DNA from: Aphelidium insulamus
Taxonomy: Eukaryota; Aphelidiomycota; Aphelidea; Aphelidiaceae
Direction of reading: 5' to 3'
Assembly (NCBI GenBank): GCA_036784855.1
Contig: JAZDSV010000027.1
Location: 130,001-194,000 of the forward strand
DNA: 64,000 bases
The position numbers and the translations under genes are program-made. Position 1 is the stretch's first letter. Every line of letters starts with the position of its first letter. Positions 54,338 to 64,000 of this stretch are shown piece by piece. Under the pieces are notes generated by a model. It had not been told where the DNA came from and searched no databases. It was given only the letters and a program-made list of their open reading frames with translations.

Positions 54338-55639
54338 TACTTCTTCTTCATGGAGCTGCCCACGGCCACCACGGCAATGTCCAGTTTGAAGGCGCACTGA
54401 GGCAATGTGTTCACTTCAGCATGACAAGTGATCAGCGGTGTTATCGAGGCGCCGTGTCCGCCGCGCGACAATCCCGCCTGTGCATTAATCAGCAGGCCGT
54501 CAAGCACACCGCGCACAAATCCGCTGGCCCACGACAGCAGCTGTGAATGGTTAGTATATTATATAGAAATATTGCACCCTTCAAACACCCTTCAAACATA
54601 CCGGAGCAATCTTGGCGGCCATGAGGGCACTGTTTGGTGTGGTGGCAGCGGTGTTGGAGGACGGCACGAAGCGTGTCAGCCATCGGAACTGGTTATCCTG
54701 CACGACGAATATGCCGCGGTGGTTGGTCTTTAGGTTGTCGGCCGCCTTGCCGAATGCCACCAGCCACACCTCTTTACACAGGAATTTTACGGCTTCAAGC
54801 GCCGCATCTGGTGTCACGCCCGCTCCCATGTCGACACTGCTGATTACGCGGTTGCGGTCGCGCGAGAACCTGAGTGATATGTATTGTAAGAGACCATATG
54901 TATATAGAACGCTATACATATAGTGTAGTATAGCATGTAGTACAATGCCTTACCACTCAATGAAGCGCCGGCCAGTGGACCAGCCCATCGCGTCCATCTT
55001 GCCGGGTGCTTTGGGTGCACGCACACGTCCACGCAGCAGGGTTGTGCTGCCGTCTGCTACTTGCAGTGCGCTACCGCTCCCGCCTCTGTCCACACGGTCG
55101 TCACCGTCATCGTCCTCGTCCTCGTCGAAGTCATCACCAGAGTCGGCATCCGTACTCTCGCCGCCGCCGGCAGCACCTGGCGTGCCCACAGACGACTTTG
55201 CATTTGGAGCCACCACCACTTGGCCATCGCTGCCACGGCCCATGTCCAGGCCAGTGTAGTGTGTGAATGCCGCCAGCATCAACAGGTCCATGCACGCCTC
55301 GGACACATACTGCTGCTGCGTGGGCAGTTGTTGCGGCTGCATCATGCGCTCATATGCCACGAGCAGGCGATTACTATTCCTGCTGTCGGGTGCGGTTGTT
55401 GCATTGGCGACGGTGCCGGCACCTGGTGTGGGCAGCGGTGGCAGTTCGTTGTTCATTAAGCAGTTTGAGAGCGCGCGGGACAATTTCACCTGTGTACACA
55501 AATTGCTGGGACTGAACTTGTCCAGTCCCAGCAATGTTTCTACAATCTCGCAAGTGGCCCGCACAAGCAGAGTCTTGAGGTTCTTCTGCTGCCAGAATGT
55601 GCTGCTTCTTGAACTGCAGAATACTATTATAAAAAGCAT
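54338..55639 (-). CDS. TRAPPC6: TRAPP complex subunit 6 (Trs33-like) with N-terminal extension
   Basis: Subunit of the TRAPP tethering complex for ER-Golgi and Golgi traffic. The conserved Bet3-like fold is clear in the later exons: AVKFLCKEVWLVAFGKAAD, LKTNHRGIFVVQDNQFRWLTRF and FVRGVLDGLL, and a C-terminal CAFKLDIAVV. The protein starts 55639 and is unusually long (~390 residues against ~160). The first ~110 residues are unmatched, and a Gly/Asp/Glu-rich insert (DSGDDFDEDEDDDGDD) splits the first helices from the core. Three exons with short introns. The first exon abuts a tRNA-Val gene on the other strand by 14 bp. Confidence 0.85.
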
Positions 55640-55653
55640 CTTTCGCGTCAACT

Positions 55654-55727
55654 GCTTTCATGGTGTAGTTGGTTATCACATGAGTCTAACACACTCAAGG
55701 TCTCCAGTTCGAGCCTGGATGAAAGCA
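55654..55727 (+). tRNA. tRNA-Val(AAC)
   Basis: A 74-nt cloverleaf: acceptor GCTTTCA/TGAAAGC perfectly paired, D arm GTGTAGTTGGTTATCAC, anticodon stem TGAGT/ACTCA with loop CTAACAC (anticodon AAC), T arm TCCAG TTCGAGC CTGGA, discriminator A. There is no intron; a T-rich terminator lies just downstream. Confidence 0.95.
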
Positions 55728-56068
55728 TATTTTTGCACTTGCATAACCTTTTTTCTCCGTAAACACTTCTGTCACACACAGTTGTGTGATGATGTGCTGT
55801 GCAGGTAACGCCCTCAGACATATGGCTGTTAACGTTACGTGATCTATGCTACAGCACTAGCCTGCGTGATTTGCGAATTTCTGCCGCATGTGGTCCACCA
55901 CTAGTTACTAGTCCTTCACTAGTGGCAACGCCAAAAATGAGGCTAAAAATAACATCGCATAATTGCTTGATGACTCCACTAATCAGTGTCGACATGGACA
56001 TCACTTGGCAACCACTGTGCCATATACTGTTTGAAAGCTAGTACACAGTAGTCCGTGACCGCGCTTAA
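55728..56068. other. Intergenic region
   Basis: A gap between tRNA-Val and the Kelch receptor ATG. It holds the tRNA terminator T-run and a CCACTAGT/ACTAGTGG inverted repeat (about 55898-55925). No gene was seen. Confidence 0.4.
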
Positions 56069-58768
56069 ATGACTATCGTATTGCCACTACTGTACTACCT
56101 GGTAGTGTTGGCGGTGATCCCGCGTGTCAGTGACAGCGCCAACCTCAACGCCACGTTCACGTGGGTGACTGGCTCGTCCACCCTAAATTCGGCCGGCTTA
56201 AACGGAACTGTGGGTGTCCCGTCCACGACGGCGTATCCGGGATCCCGCTACACGCACTGCGCAGCTGTGCTGTCACGCGGCAGCAATAACTATCAAATTT
56301 ACGTTTTTGGTGGTCTGCGCCAAACTTCTAGTATGTGTGCAGAAATGTTAGATGTGATACTGTAATTGTCTTTTGTCTTTTCTGCAGCCTACTTGAAAGA
56401 TTTTTGGCGCTTCAATGTGGCCACCAGCGAATGGACCATGTTGGTGGAAAATCCATCTTTTCTTCCCGCGTACGGGCCTGCTGGTGTAGAGGGCAGTTCG
56501 GTGTTCCCGGGTTCTCTGCGCCAGTCAACTTGCTTTGCCAGTGATTACAATCAGCAGTTTTACCTGTTCAGTGGGATATATACCATTAACGGTACGTGTT
56601 GGAGTTATATTTTACACTTTTGACACATATTATGTAATGTTGGATAGTAATATATAATGATTTGTGGCGATACAATCCCGTGAGTGGCAAGTGGGCGTGG
56701 CTTAGCGGTGGAAATAGCACAACGTTGCCAGTGATGGGCGTGGAAAGTAATTCGACATACCCTTCGCGTAGAAAACAAGCAGCGAGCGCACAGCACCCAA
56801 CCACGTATCACTTCTATGTTTTGGGCGGCAATGGGGAATCGATTTCAGGTGCAATGGGTAAGCTGCGCGGTAAAACTTAGATTATCTAATCTTCTACATT
56901 CCGTCTGTTTAGGCGACCTGGGCGACTTGTGGAAATACAATGTGGTCTCTGGTGGATGGACTTGGGTTAGCGGTCGAATTGACGCCGTGACCCTGGCGTC
57001 CAATTTGTCAGCAGTAGGCGTGGAGGGCAATGGTAATGCTCTGGGTTCGCTGTCCAGACACGGCATGACGATCCATACCGACGGCAATATATACGTGTTC
57101 GGTGGTGGCTATAATAATCGTAAGTGCCACAAAGTCACTATGACTTTAACGATTCATTCCTCGTTGTACATAGTGTATTCTAATTTATTGTGGCGATTTA
57201 ATCTGACTTCGGGGCTGTGGACCTGGCTCGCTGGTCAGGGAACGCCAGTGCAGAACAGCCGAAGTTCTACCTCTGGCGACTTCAACAAATCATACATGCC
57301 GGGATCTCGGGAGCCGTGTGGGCTTGCATTCATTCCAGGAACTAGTTACTTGCTCCACTTTGGAGGATATGGTTATACGACCAGTGCAGTCGCCGTGGAA
57401 ATCAACGAACTGTGGCTCTATGATCTGTCACTCAACATGTGGTCGTGGATATCCGGCAATCAGGGAGCTGGAGTTTACGGTACAATTAACGTGGCATCAA
57501 CGCAGACATATCCACCCGTGCATGCCCGAACCAGGATGCTGACATTGCTCAATGACACCTCCATCATGTTTTTTGGTGGCAACTTGGCGACCAACATGTA
57601 CGCAGACATGTGGCGAATCGACGTCCCCTTGGACGGTACTAAATATTCAGGCAGCGGCAGCAGTACTTTCTCACTAGCTGCCTCATCAACCTCTGATGCT
57701 GTTATAATAACGAGCAGCAGCCTGGCCGATTCATCAACTTTGGAATTGACGCCATCGTCAACAGTTGCAATAGTCCCTGACGGCAACAATTCTACACCAG
57801 GCCCCGCGCTTGCCGCGGATACCAAATTGTCGTTGTTTGCGCCATCTCTTCTAAACTTGGTCATTGTGTCCGCGATTGCAGCGTGTCTGCTGTCTTTGGC
57901 ACTTGGATTGGCCGTGCATAGTATGCACACGCGTACACGCACCGTGAAAAAGACGCCATCAGCTACTCCGCTGCGTAGCCACACAAAGCCGACAAATCTA
58001 TCGCTAACACCGTTGACCAACAATAACCCACTGCGCCACATGATAGACTTTAATGGCTATGGCATGCCGAGCAGAGAGATGCAACTGGAGCCGAAAAAAG
58101 ATTTTCTACTCTCCACCATGGTGCAGGCACAACAGGCTGGCCAGATCTACGAAGTGTATGAAGCCACACAATCTCGTCCGGTGCGGTCGCAGCACCCCGA
58201 CCAGGCGCTGGCAGTGAAGAAGATTATCGGCGAGTCGTCTAAATCGGCCGACTATTTCGAACACGAAGTTGGTGTGTTAAATATGACCCGCAAGTTCCGT
58301 TCGCCGTTCGTGGCGGAGCTGCTCGGCTACTGTTCCGACCCCATGATGATTATCACGAGACGCTGTGCGCAAGGCTCGCTGCTCAACTGGCTCCGATACC
58401 GCAGCGTGGTCGCTAAATCTTACAAAGTACTGTTTGCAATGGATGTGAGCTGTGCGGTGCAGGCACTACACGGCGCCAACGTGGTGCACTCCAGCATCCA
58501 TCCCGCCAATATCGACGTGGATGTAAATGTGGATGGCCGCCATATTTGTGTCCTTACTAATTTTGGCAATGCGCGTGTATACCTGAGCAATGGACGTCTG
58601 CTTGCACCACTGACAGCACGATCGGTTCTGCGCTCAAAGTATGTGGCGCCAGAGCTATTTACGCGACAGGAGTGCATGGACGCGTTTGATGGGGCGGCCC
58701 AGGTGGAAATTTATTCTCTCGGAATTCTCATCCATGACCTGCTCATGAATGAAGTCAATTCAGAGTAA
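56069..58768 (+). CDS. Kelch-repeat receptor with C-terminal pseudokinase
   Basis: Five exons, about 830 residues. A signal peptide (MTIVLPLLYYLVVLAVI) is followed by at least five Kelch/galactose-oxidase-type repeats with YVFGG and LWRYNPVSGKWAWL or LWKYNVVSGGWTWV motifs, then a Ser/Thr-rich stalk. A transmembrane helix (LVIVSAIAACLLSLALGLAV, about 57850-57920) precedes a cytosolic kinase-like domain. The VAIK Lys is kept (ALAVKKII) and APELF is present. However, the catalytic loop reads VVHSSIHPANI, without the HRD Asp, and DFG reads NFG. The frame stops soon after the F-helix EIYSLGILIHDLL, so the C-lobe is short. It is probably a pseudokinase receptor. A truncated domain from an early stop is also possible. 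Confidence 0.8.
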
Positions 58769-58833
58769 AAGTAGCTAGTTGGTAAAGTATGGAGTATGCG
58801 GCGCCAGCAATAAGTAAAGACAAAAATAAAGAG

Positions 58834-58906
58834 CGCTCACGTGTGGGATCGAACCACAGACATCCAGATTAACAGTCTGACGCTCTACCGACTGAGCTAC
58901 GAGAGC
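58834..58906 (-). tRNA. tRNA-Asn(GTT)
   Basis: A 73-nt cloverleaf on the minus strand: acceptor GCTCTCG/CGTGAGC (one T-T mismatch), D arm GCTCAGTCGGTAGAGC, anticodon stem TCAGA/TCTGG with loop CTGTTAA (anticodon GTT), T arm TGTGG TTCGATC CCACA. Its body resembles tRNA-Lys, but the anticodon reads Asn. Confidence 0.9.
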
Positions 58907-58992
58907 GTGTGTCGGCAGACGGTGCTAAATTATAATCAGCCGTATGCGACAATATACTTTAATACTTGCGCGGCCAATATGACATAATCATC

Positions 58993-59928
58993 ATGCAAAT
59001 AATGCTCCGCGCGTGGCATCTGAGTAGTAGTAGACAGGCTGCGGTACGGTGCCTGTGGACGCGTTGCCAGTTCTCCACCTCGCGCATATCATTGTCGGGT
59101 GGAGGAAGATCGCCCCGCGCAACGGTTATTGTGGAAGAGGCTGTTGCCGAACCAGCTACAGCAAGCGCTCCTCCCGACGCGGACACGGCAAATGCCCTAC
59201 TTCAACATCCCGCTACGGTAGCACATTCACAGCTGTCTGCACCGGCACAAGCCACATCCCCGACATCCCCTCTCAGAGCATCACTACTATCAAACACGGA
59301 CCCGATACACGCGCGCGCCCTGGTATTGCCGGCGGCTACGATGCCACAGCATCAGCAACAAGACCCGCTGTCCAGACTGCACTGGATCGTGCCGACCTCA
59401 GCGTCGAAAGCCGGCACCCCAGATCTGGTCGAGCATGACGAGTTCAGCCGAATGCCCGTGCCGCCCGCGCACGGTTTCAACAGCCTGGTGCCGGAGGATG
59501 TGGTGGCCGAGCAGCGGTTCATGAAGGCGGTGGGCGAGGCGCTGCCACCCAACCACTACCTGCAGATACCCGTCAAGCTGTCCCAGCCGTGGTTCACGTA
59601 TGCACTGTACAGCTACTGTGCCGCGTTGGCGCTGGCCATCGCCGTGTTTGGGCAGTGGGACGCGTTGAACGAGGGACACCCGCACATATTCCAGGGGGTC
59701 GGTGTTGTCTATACGTGCGTTATATATCACTGTGTTCTTTGCGTGTATGTATAACGGATGTGTATATGCAATAAGTCTGGTTATGCTTGTATTGTGATAA
59801 ATAAATACTTTTTCACACAGCTGCAATCGTGGGTGGCGCACAAGAAGCAACAATTCTGGTCCATGGACCCGGCGACGGAATACGCGGCCATTAAGCAGCG
59901 TCTCGAAGAGGCCATCAACTCTTCATAG
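58993..59928 (+). CDS. Putative mitochondrial single-pass membrane protein
   Basis: Two exons (from ATG 58993 or 59002 to about 59697, and 59821-59928). The N-terminus MLRAWHLSSSRQAAVRCLW with several Arg and no acids is a convincing mitochondrial presequence. An Ala/Ser/Pro-rich linker of ~120 residues follows, then HGFNSLVPEDV, a transmembrane helix (YALYSYCAALALAIAVFGQW), and a short charged C-terminus. No family was recognised. Possible roles are a respiratory-complex accessory subunit or a contact-site protein; this is inference. Confidence 0.55.
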
Positions 59929-59992
59929 ACATTTGTGTACAATAACTTGACCATTTATTACAGTACAACAGACACTTATCCAGAGACACAGC

Positions 59993-62868
59993 TCAGACAG
60001 CCACTTCATCCGCGCGGCCCATGGATGTCATGACAATGCGCTTGAGCTTGTCGGCTTGGGTGTCGTCGGCGGACGCGCCCGCCCGATTCAGTCGGCGCAG
60101 ATTCGGGCTGACCTTGAAGCTGGACACCACGCCACGCTCATCACCCACCAGTATCAGCGGTTCGGTGGGGTGGAATGTTATGCGGCTGAGTCGCGCCTTC
60201 TTCGTCACAAACTGGTCGCAGATGGGTTCGTAGCGGCTCTCATTCAGGTCGTACACCAGCACCTTGCCGTCGCTTGTGGCGCACGCGAATATCGACGACG
60301 AGGTTGGGTGGAGTTGCACGTCGCTCACGCTGGCGCCCACGTCGAATGTGAGTATGGGCGCGGGGCTGTCTTCGTGCCACAGGTGCACCGCCCAGTCTGC
60401 GCCGCACGATATGAACACTGACGGGAAGAATCGGCTGAACTTGACCGCGTATATGCTCATATGATGGCCCTATTACATAATGAGAGGGTTATGCAGAGCA
60501 TTGAATACACATAACACACCTCATAGGCACTCAGGTAGCCAGTGTGATAGGCGCGCGAGCACTTGAATATCTTGCCCGAGTCTGTGCCCACAATGAAAAT
60601 GTCCGAGTTGCCTGGCTGAAAGTCGCAGCAGGTCACCCCGATATTCTGGAACACTGCCGGTACATCGGCGGCAGTGGCGGGGTTCACCACGGCAGTGTCC
60701 TCGCCGGCGACAGCGCTCTTGACCGCACTCTTGCTACTACTATTGCTGGTCAGTGTGATCAGATTGGCGTGGCCCAGATCGGTCTTGAGCAGGGTCCACA
60801 GCTCGACGCGGCCATCCGTCGACACCGACACAAAGTTGGCATTGTCGTCCAGGTCGTCCGGCTGCCAGCACAGCTCCCACACCGGGTCCGAGTGCTGGAT
60901 CTTGCGGGCGGACCGGTAGACTGGGCCGTCCTGCTTCTTGGCCAGGTCAAACACCAGCACGGAGCCGTCGTAGAGTCCCGCGGCGAGCAGCGACGCTCTG
61001 GCGCCATTGAACGCGGCACACATCACCCCGCTCTCGAGCCGGTACAAAAAGTCGGGATACGTGGGATTCTTGAGACTGAACAGTGCCAGCACGCCCGGGC
61101 CCTGTTTGGCGAAATCGTACGAGCCGTACCCCACCGCGAACAGATCGGGCCGCTGATGGTTCCACGCCACGGCCGTCACCTGCTTGCGCGACTCCTTCTC
61201 AAACTCAAACTTCCACAGCGGTAGCAGCACACCGTGGCCATCGCGGAACTCATCGGCCGCATCCTCCCAGTACTTGAAGTCCTGCGTGACCTCGTCATAT
61301 GTGTTTTGATTGCACATGCGCTCCAGCACTGTTACGGCGCTCTTGATCTCGGCACTGGCGCGGTAGTCTTCGTGCGTGGCCGCGGTGCCGTCTCCACCAA
61401 CACCGCCGTGCGCCTGTGTATAGTTCAAGTTGGCCAGCGATGATGAGACGCTCTCGTCCTTTCGTGCCTGGCCGTATTAGTAAATGCATTGTGCAATGTA
61501 TCTGACACGTACTTTGGAACGCTCCTTCAGGCGCTCCTTGTTGGCCAGATCTTCCGTGTAGGCGTCATAAATCTCCCACTGAGTGACACTGGCGCAGAAT
61601 GTCTTGTGCGGCGGTGGGTCCGTGTTGGTTTGGCGGTCCTGCACATGTAAAATAACCATTATCTATACATATGTGCAATGCACAGCTCACCCTTAGTTGT
61701 ACTAGTAATGTCTGGGCAGCGCGCTCGCTGTAGTTGAACGGGTTGCGCACAACTGTCGAAGGTTTCTTGGCGAGGTCCGCTAGATCGGGTTCCGCGCTGG
61801 TAGTGGCGGCACTCGATGTCCCCGTCGCAGCTTGTCCAGCCACAGCATCATCACCACCAGTGGTAGCCGCAGTAGCAGATGTTGCTGTCTCGGCACTCTT
61901 GCCCGCCGACGGGCCCTTATACACCAAGTATCTTCAATGAATGTTAACATTTACGAAGAGAGCTCATAATAAATTGCAACTACAAAGAACTAGCCATGAC
62001 ATATTGTAAACCGTACGCTTAAAAAACACAATAAGAGACAGAAACTATACAGAACAGTAGATAGATACAAAATCTAGATAGAGACTATACAGAAGGCTGA
62101 GCGTAGACAGAGACTACAAATGACATTGACAGTGACCACAATAGACAAGAACTATACACACACAGACAGAGACGATACAGGACATAGACAGTGACAACAA
62201 TAGGCAAGAACTATACACACATATACAGAGACGATACAGAACAATAGACAGAGCAGACATACACATGACAGACAACAATTGATTAGACATACCCATCGTA
62301 TTCATAGTGCAGAATGTTGTGCTCCATGTTGGGCAGGGTCTTGTAGGCGTGCTCGCGGTGGCTGTAGCGCGATATGTTCTGCGGTGCGTCCGGGTTGTTG
62401 GCATTCAGGATGCGTGTGATCTCCTCGTCCAGCTGTGTGTCGGTCAACTGCAGCTGGCCGGCCGGTTTGGCCAGCGGGCGGTCCTGCATGCACATGTGCC
62501 ATTGAGTAAGCATGTGCTAGTGGCTGTAACATGTAGCGCTGCTAGCCATGGCATACAGTGTTGAGACCCTGCTGTGGGCCGCCGCCATTGCTGGCCATCG
62601 CCTGGTTCAGCTGCATCAGTGAGGCGGTTGGTCGCCCGCCAGCCCCTCCATTAGCCGGCTGTGTACCGGATGCCAGTTCCTGCAGATGATCAGTGAGTGT
62701 GTATAGTGTTGTATATATGTCTGTGTATGTGTATGGCATACCTTGGCACGGCGAGGGCTGCGTATCATATTGCGTGTGTTGTGTGGTGTCTGTTGAAACA
62801 GTGTGCAATTGCCTTCTTGTGCTGTTATAGCGCCTTTGCTTTATCAGTTCTCCGTCGAGTCGCCTCAA
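59993..62868 (-). CDS. DNAI1: Axonemal outer-arm dynein intermediate chain (DNAI1/IC78)
   Basis: Structural WD-repeat chain of outer dynein arms in the flagellum. The N-terminal region has LTDTQLDEEITRILNANNPDAPQNISRYS and NPFNYSERAAQTLL. WEIYDAYTEDL and NQNTYDEVTQDFKYWEDAADEF follow, then WD repeats (LFAVGYGSYDF, GVMCAAF, HSDPVWELCWQ, STDGRVELWTL, HLWHEDSPAPILTF) and a C-terminus with ERGVVSSFKVSPNLRRL. Several exons. The first coding exon near 62868 is uncertain because no good in-frame ATG was found. An intron at about 61930-62290 is filled with degenerate repeats. This gene is the best evidence that the organism has a motile flagellum. Confidence 0.9.
62020..62285. repeat. Degenerate ACAGAGAC-type minisatellite in a DNAI1 intron
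   Basis: Imperfect units of about 65-70 bp built from AGACAGAGAC, AAGAACTATACACACA and GATACAGAACA words run through the intron and expand it to ~360 bp. Confidence 0.75.
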
Positions 62869-63081
62869 ACTCTCATTGATATTCTCTAATATTAAGCTGT
62901 AATTGTATCAGTCATGCACACTTGCTACAAGTAATTAATGTAACACATGTACTCGGCATCCTTAATGTGACACAAGCAATTGCAACTATCACAATGCACA
63001 ATATCTATATAATTGCATGGTCACAAGGGCAGCATGTATATTAGCACTGCAAACAACACTTGGCATGATCACTACTGTGTA

Positions 63082-63925
63082 CTACTTCAACAGAGAGCGG
63101 GCCAGCGACTCTCGCGCAGACAGCAGTGCCTGGGTGATGGATTGTTCCGTGAACTGAATGCCGTCTCCATCGCTCACTCGCTTGGTGCCCACACGCTGCA
63201 CAATTGAACTGGACTCGGACTCTAATATTATTCTGCGCGCAGAAGTCACACTGGCTGCGGTAATTGTCTTATTAGACACACACTCACACACCCATTATCA
63301 ATGGTCTCGTCCAAAGCAAGCAGAAACAAGTCCATATTATCCAGCACGACACGCTTCTCTATCGGCGCCCTGCCCGTGACCGTGTTAATATATATATATA
63401 TATATATATATTCCCTCTTCATAGATAGGAAGGTGCATAAGAATTCCACGTGGATGTGGCAACACGCACTTGAAGAGCTGCGAGATGGAGTCGTGAAAGC
63501 CGCTCAGCACGGATGCAAGAAGCAGCTCATTCTCCAGCGCCGAGCCCACAATGAAGAAGAACAGGTCCAGCGAGTTGCAGTACACGGCCACGTATCCATC
63601 GGCCATCATGATTTCCTCTGCCAACAACGATGATTACAGCGCATAGTAGCATAATGACATGCACCGTACGTGACTGAGTCTTCTTGGCCTTGCTGAACAG
63701 GCTCTTCTCCAGCACTTGCTGCTGCTTCAGTGTGGACAGGTCGGGCGTGGCGGCTGAAGCAGAGGCGGCGGCGACAGTGGGTCCCGGGTAGTACTTGGAG
63801 AGCACGCGCTTGCCCTCGGCGTCCAGCACTACAAATGCCTTGACGGCATACATGGATGTGTTCTACACGAGTGTGTTGTATGAGAAGGGAGTATGTGGGT
63901 GGGCAAGAGCACTCACCACAACCAT
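63082..63925 (-). CDS. COPZ: Coatomer subunit zeta (COPI)
   Basis: Small longin-domain subunit of the COPI F-subcomplex for Golgi-ER vesicles. Exon 1 is only MVV, then AVKAFVVLDAEGKRVLSKYY. EKSLFSKAKKTQ, MADGYVAVYCNSLDLFFFIVGS, LENELLLASVLSGFHDSI, KRVVLDNMDLFLLALDETIDNG and the C-terminal ARRIILESESS follow in the usual order. Five short exons; one intron holds an AT microsatellite (63388-63411). The intron after DETIDNG needs a GTGTGA donor in phase 1. Confidence 0.93.
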
Positions 63926-64000
63926 GGCCGCTTATGTATGTATGTGTTGGGTTAATATATGTCGAGAAGGTGTTAATGCAGAGTATGCGTTGATTAACCG

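Overview
This window is nuclear DNA from a compact eukaryotic genome. About 40 protein genes and four tRNA genes sit on both strands in 64 kb. Most genes carry several introns of only about 40-60 nt, and many neighbours are separated by tens of bases. The housekeeping genes are clearly eukaryotic: NUP98-NUP96, cullin-1, USP20/33-type deubiquitinase, TBCE, CCDC25, RPB7, RPLP2, mitochondrial uS12, syntaxin, HPPD, MED6, UBE2G2, COQ4, TRAPPC6, coatomer zeta. An axonemal dynein intermediate chain (DNAI1) and a SPAG1-like TPR protein imply a motile flagellum. An R7-type RGS protein (DEP + linker/GGL + RGS) fits a heterotrimeric G-protein signaller on the opisthokont/holozoan side. I cannot name the species; a unicellular flagellate is the best inference, and the many secreted proteins would fit a parasite or osmotroph.

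Layout. 1-5.6 kb: NUP98-96 (5' end cut). 5.7-16.2 kb: a small repeat-bearing surface protein, an alpha/beta hydrolase, cullin-1, an armadillo+SPRY protein and a small secreted protein with a broken start. 16.3-19.1 kb: USP. 19.3-39.9 kb: a mixed region holding three members of an unrecognised secreted family (A 19.35, B 23.8, C 38.5 kb), two identical tRNA-Arg genes, TBCE, a TIR-bearing element, CCDC25, a secreted membrane protein, a GH26 mannanase-like enzyme, RPB7, ribosomal proteins, an unassigned repeat-bounded 1.3-kb segment and a secreted AP2-domain protein. 40-43.7 kb: syntaxin, SPAG1-like, HPPD. 44-47.5 kb: two more secreted proteins, one made of ankyrin repeats. 47.5-53.6 kb: MED6, R7 RGS, UBE2G2 and COQ4. 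53.6-59.9 kb: hairpins, TRAPPC6, tRNA-Val, a Kelch receptor pseudokinase, tRNA-Asn and a mitochondrial-type protein. 60-63.9 kb: DNAI1 and coatomer zeta.

Main points. (1) The A/B/C family shares an exact three-exon architecture: signal peptide alone on exon 1, both introns in phase 2, and the same six-base donor at intron 1. It has a shared promoter block in A and C, and a tRNA-Arg downstream of A and C. (2) At least nine introns must be read as GC-AG to keep well-known proteins in frame, including one directly after the HPPD start codon. (3) About eleven genes encode signal peptides, and several of these have strong TATA boxes that I did not notice at the housekeeping genes. They include an AP2 protein with basic NLS-like clusters and a Kelch receptor whose kinase domain lacks the catalytic HRD and DFG aspartates.
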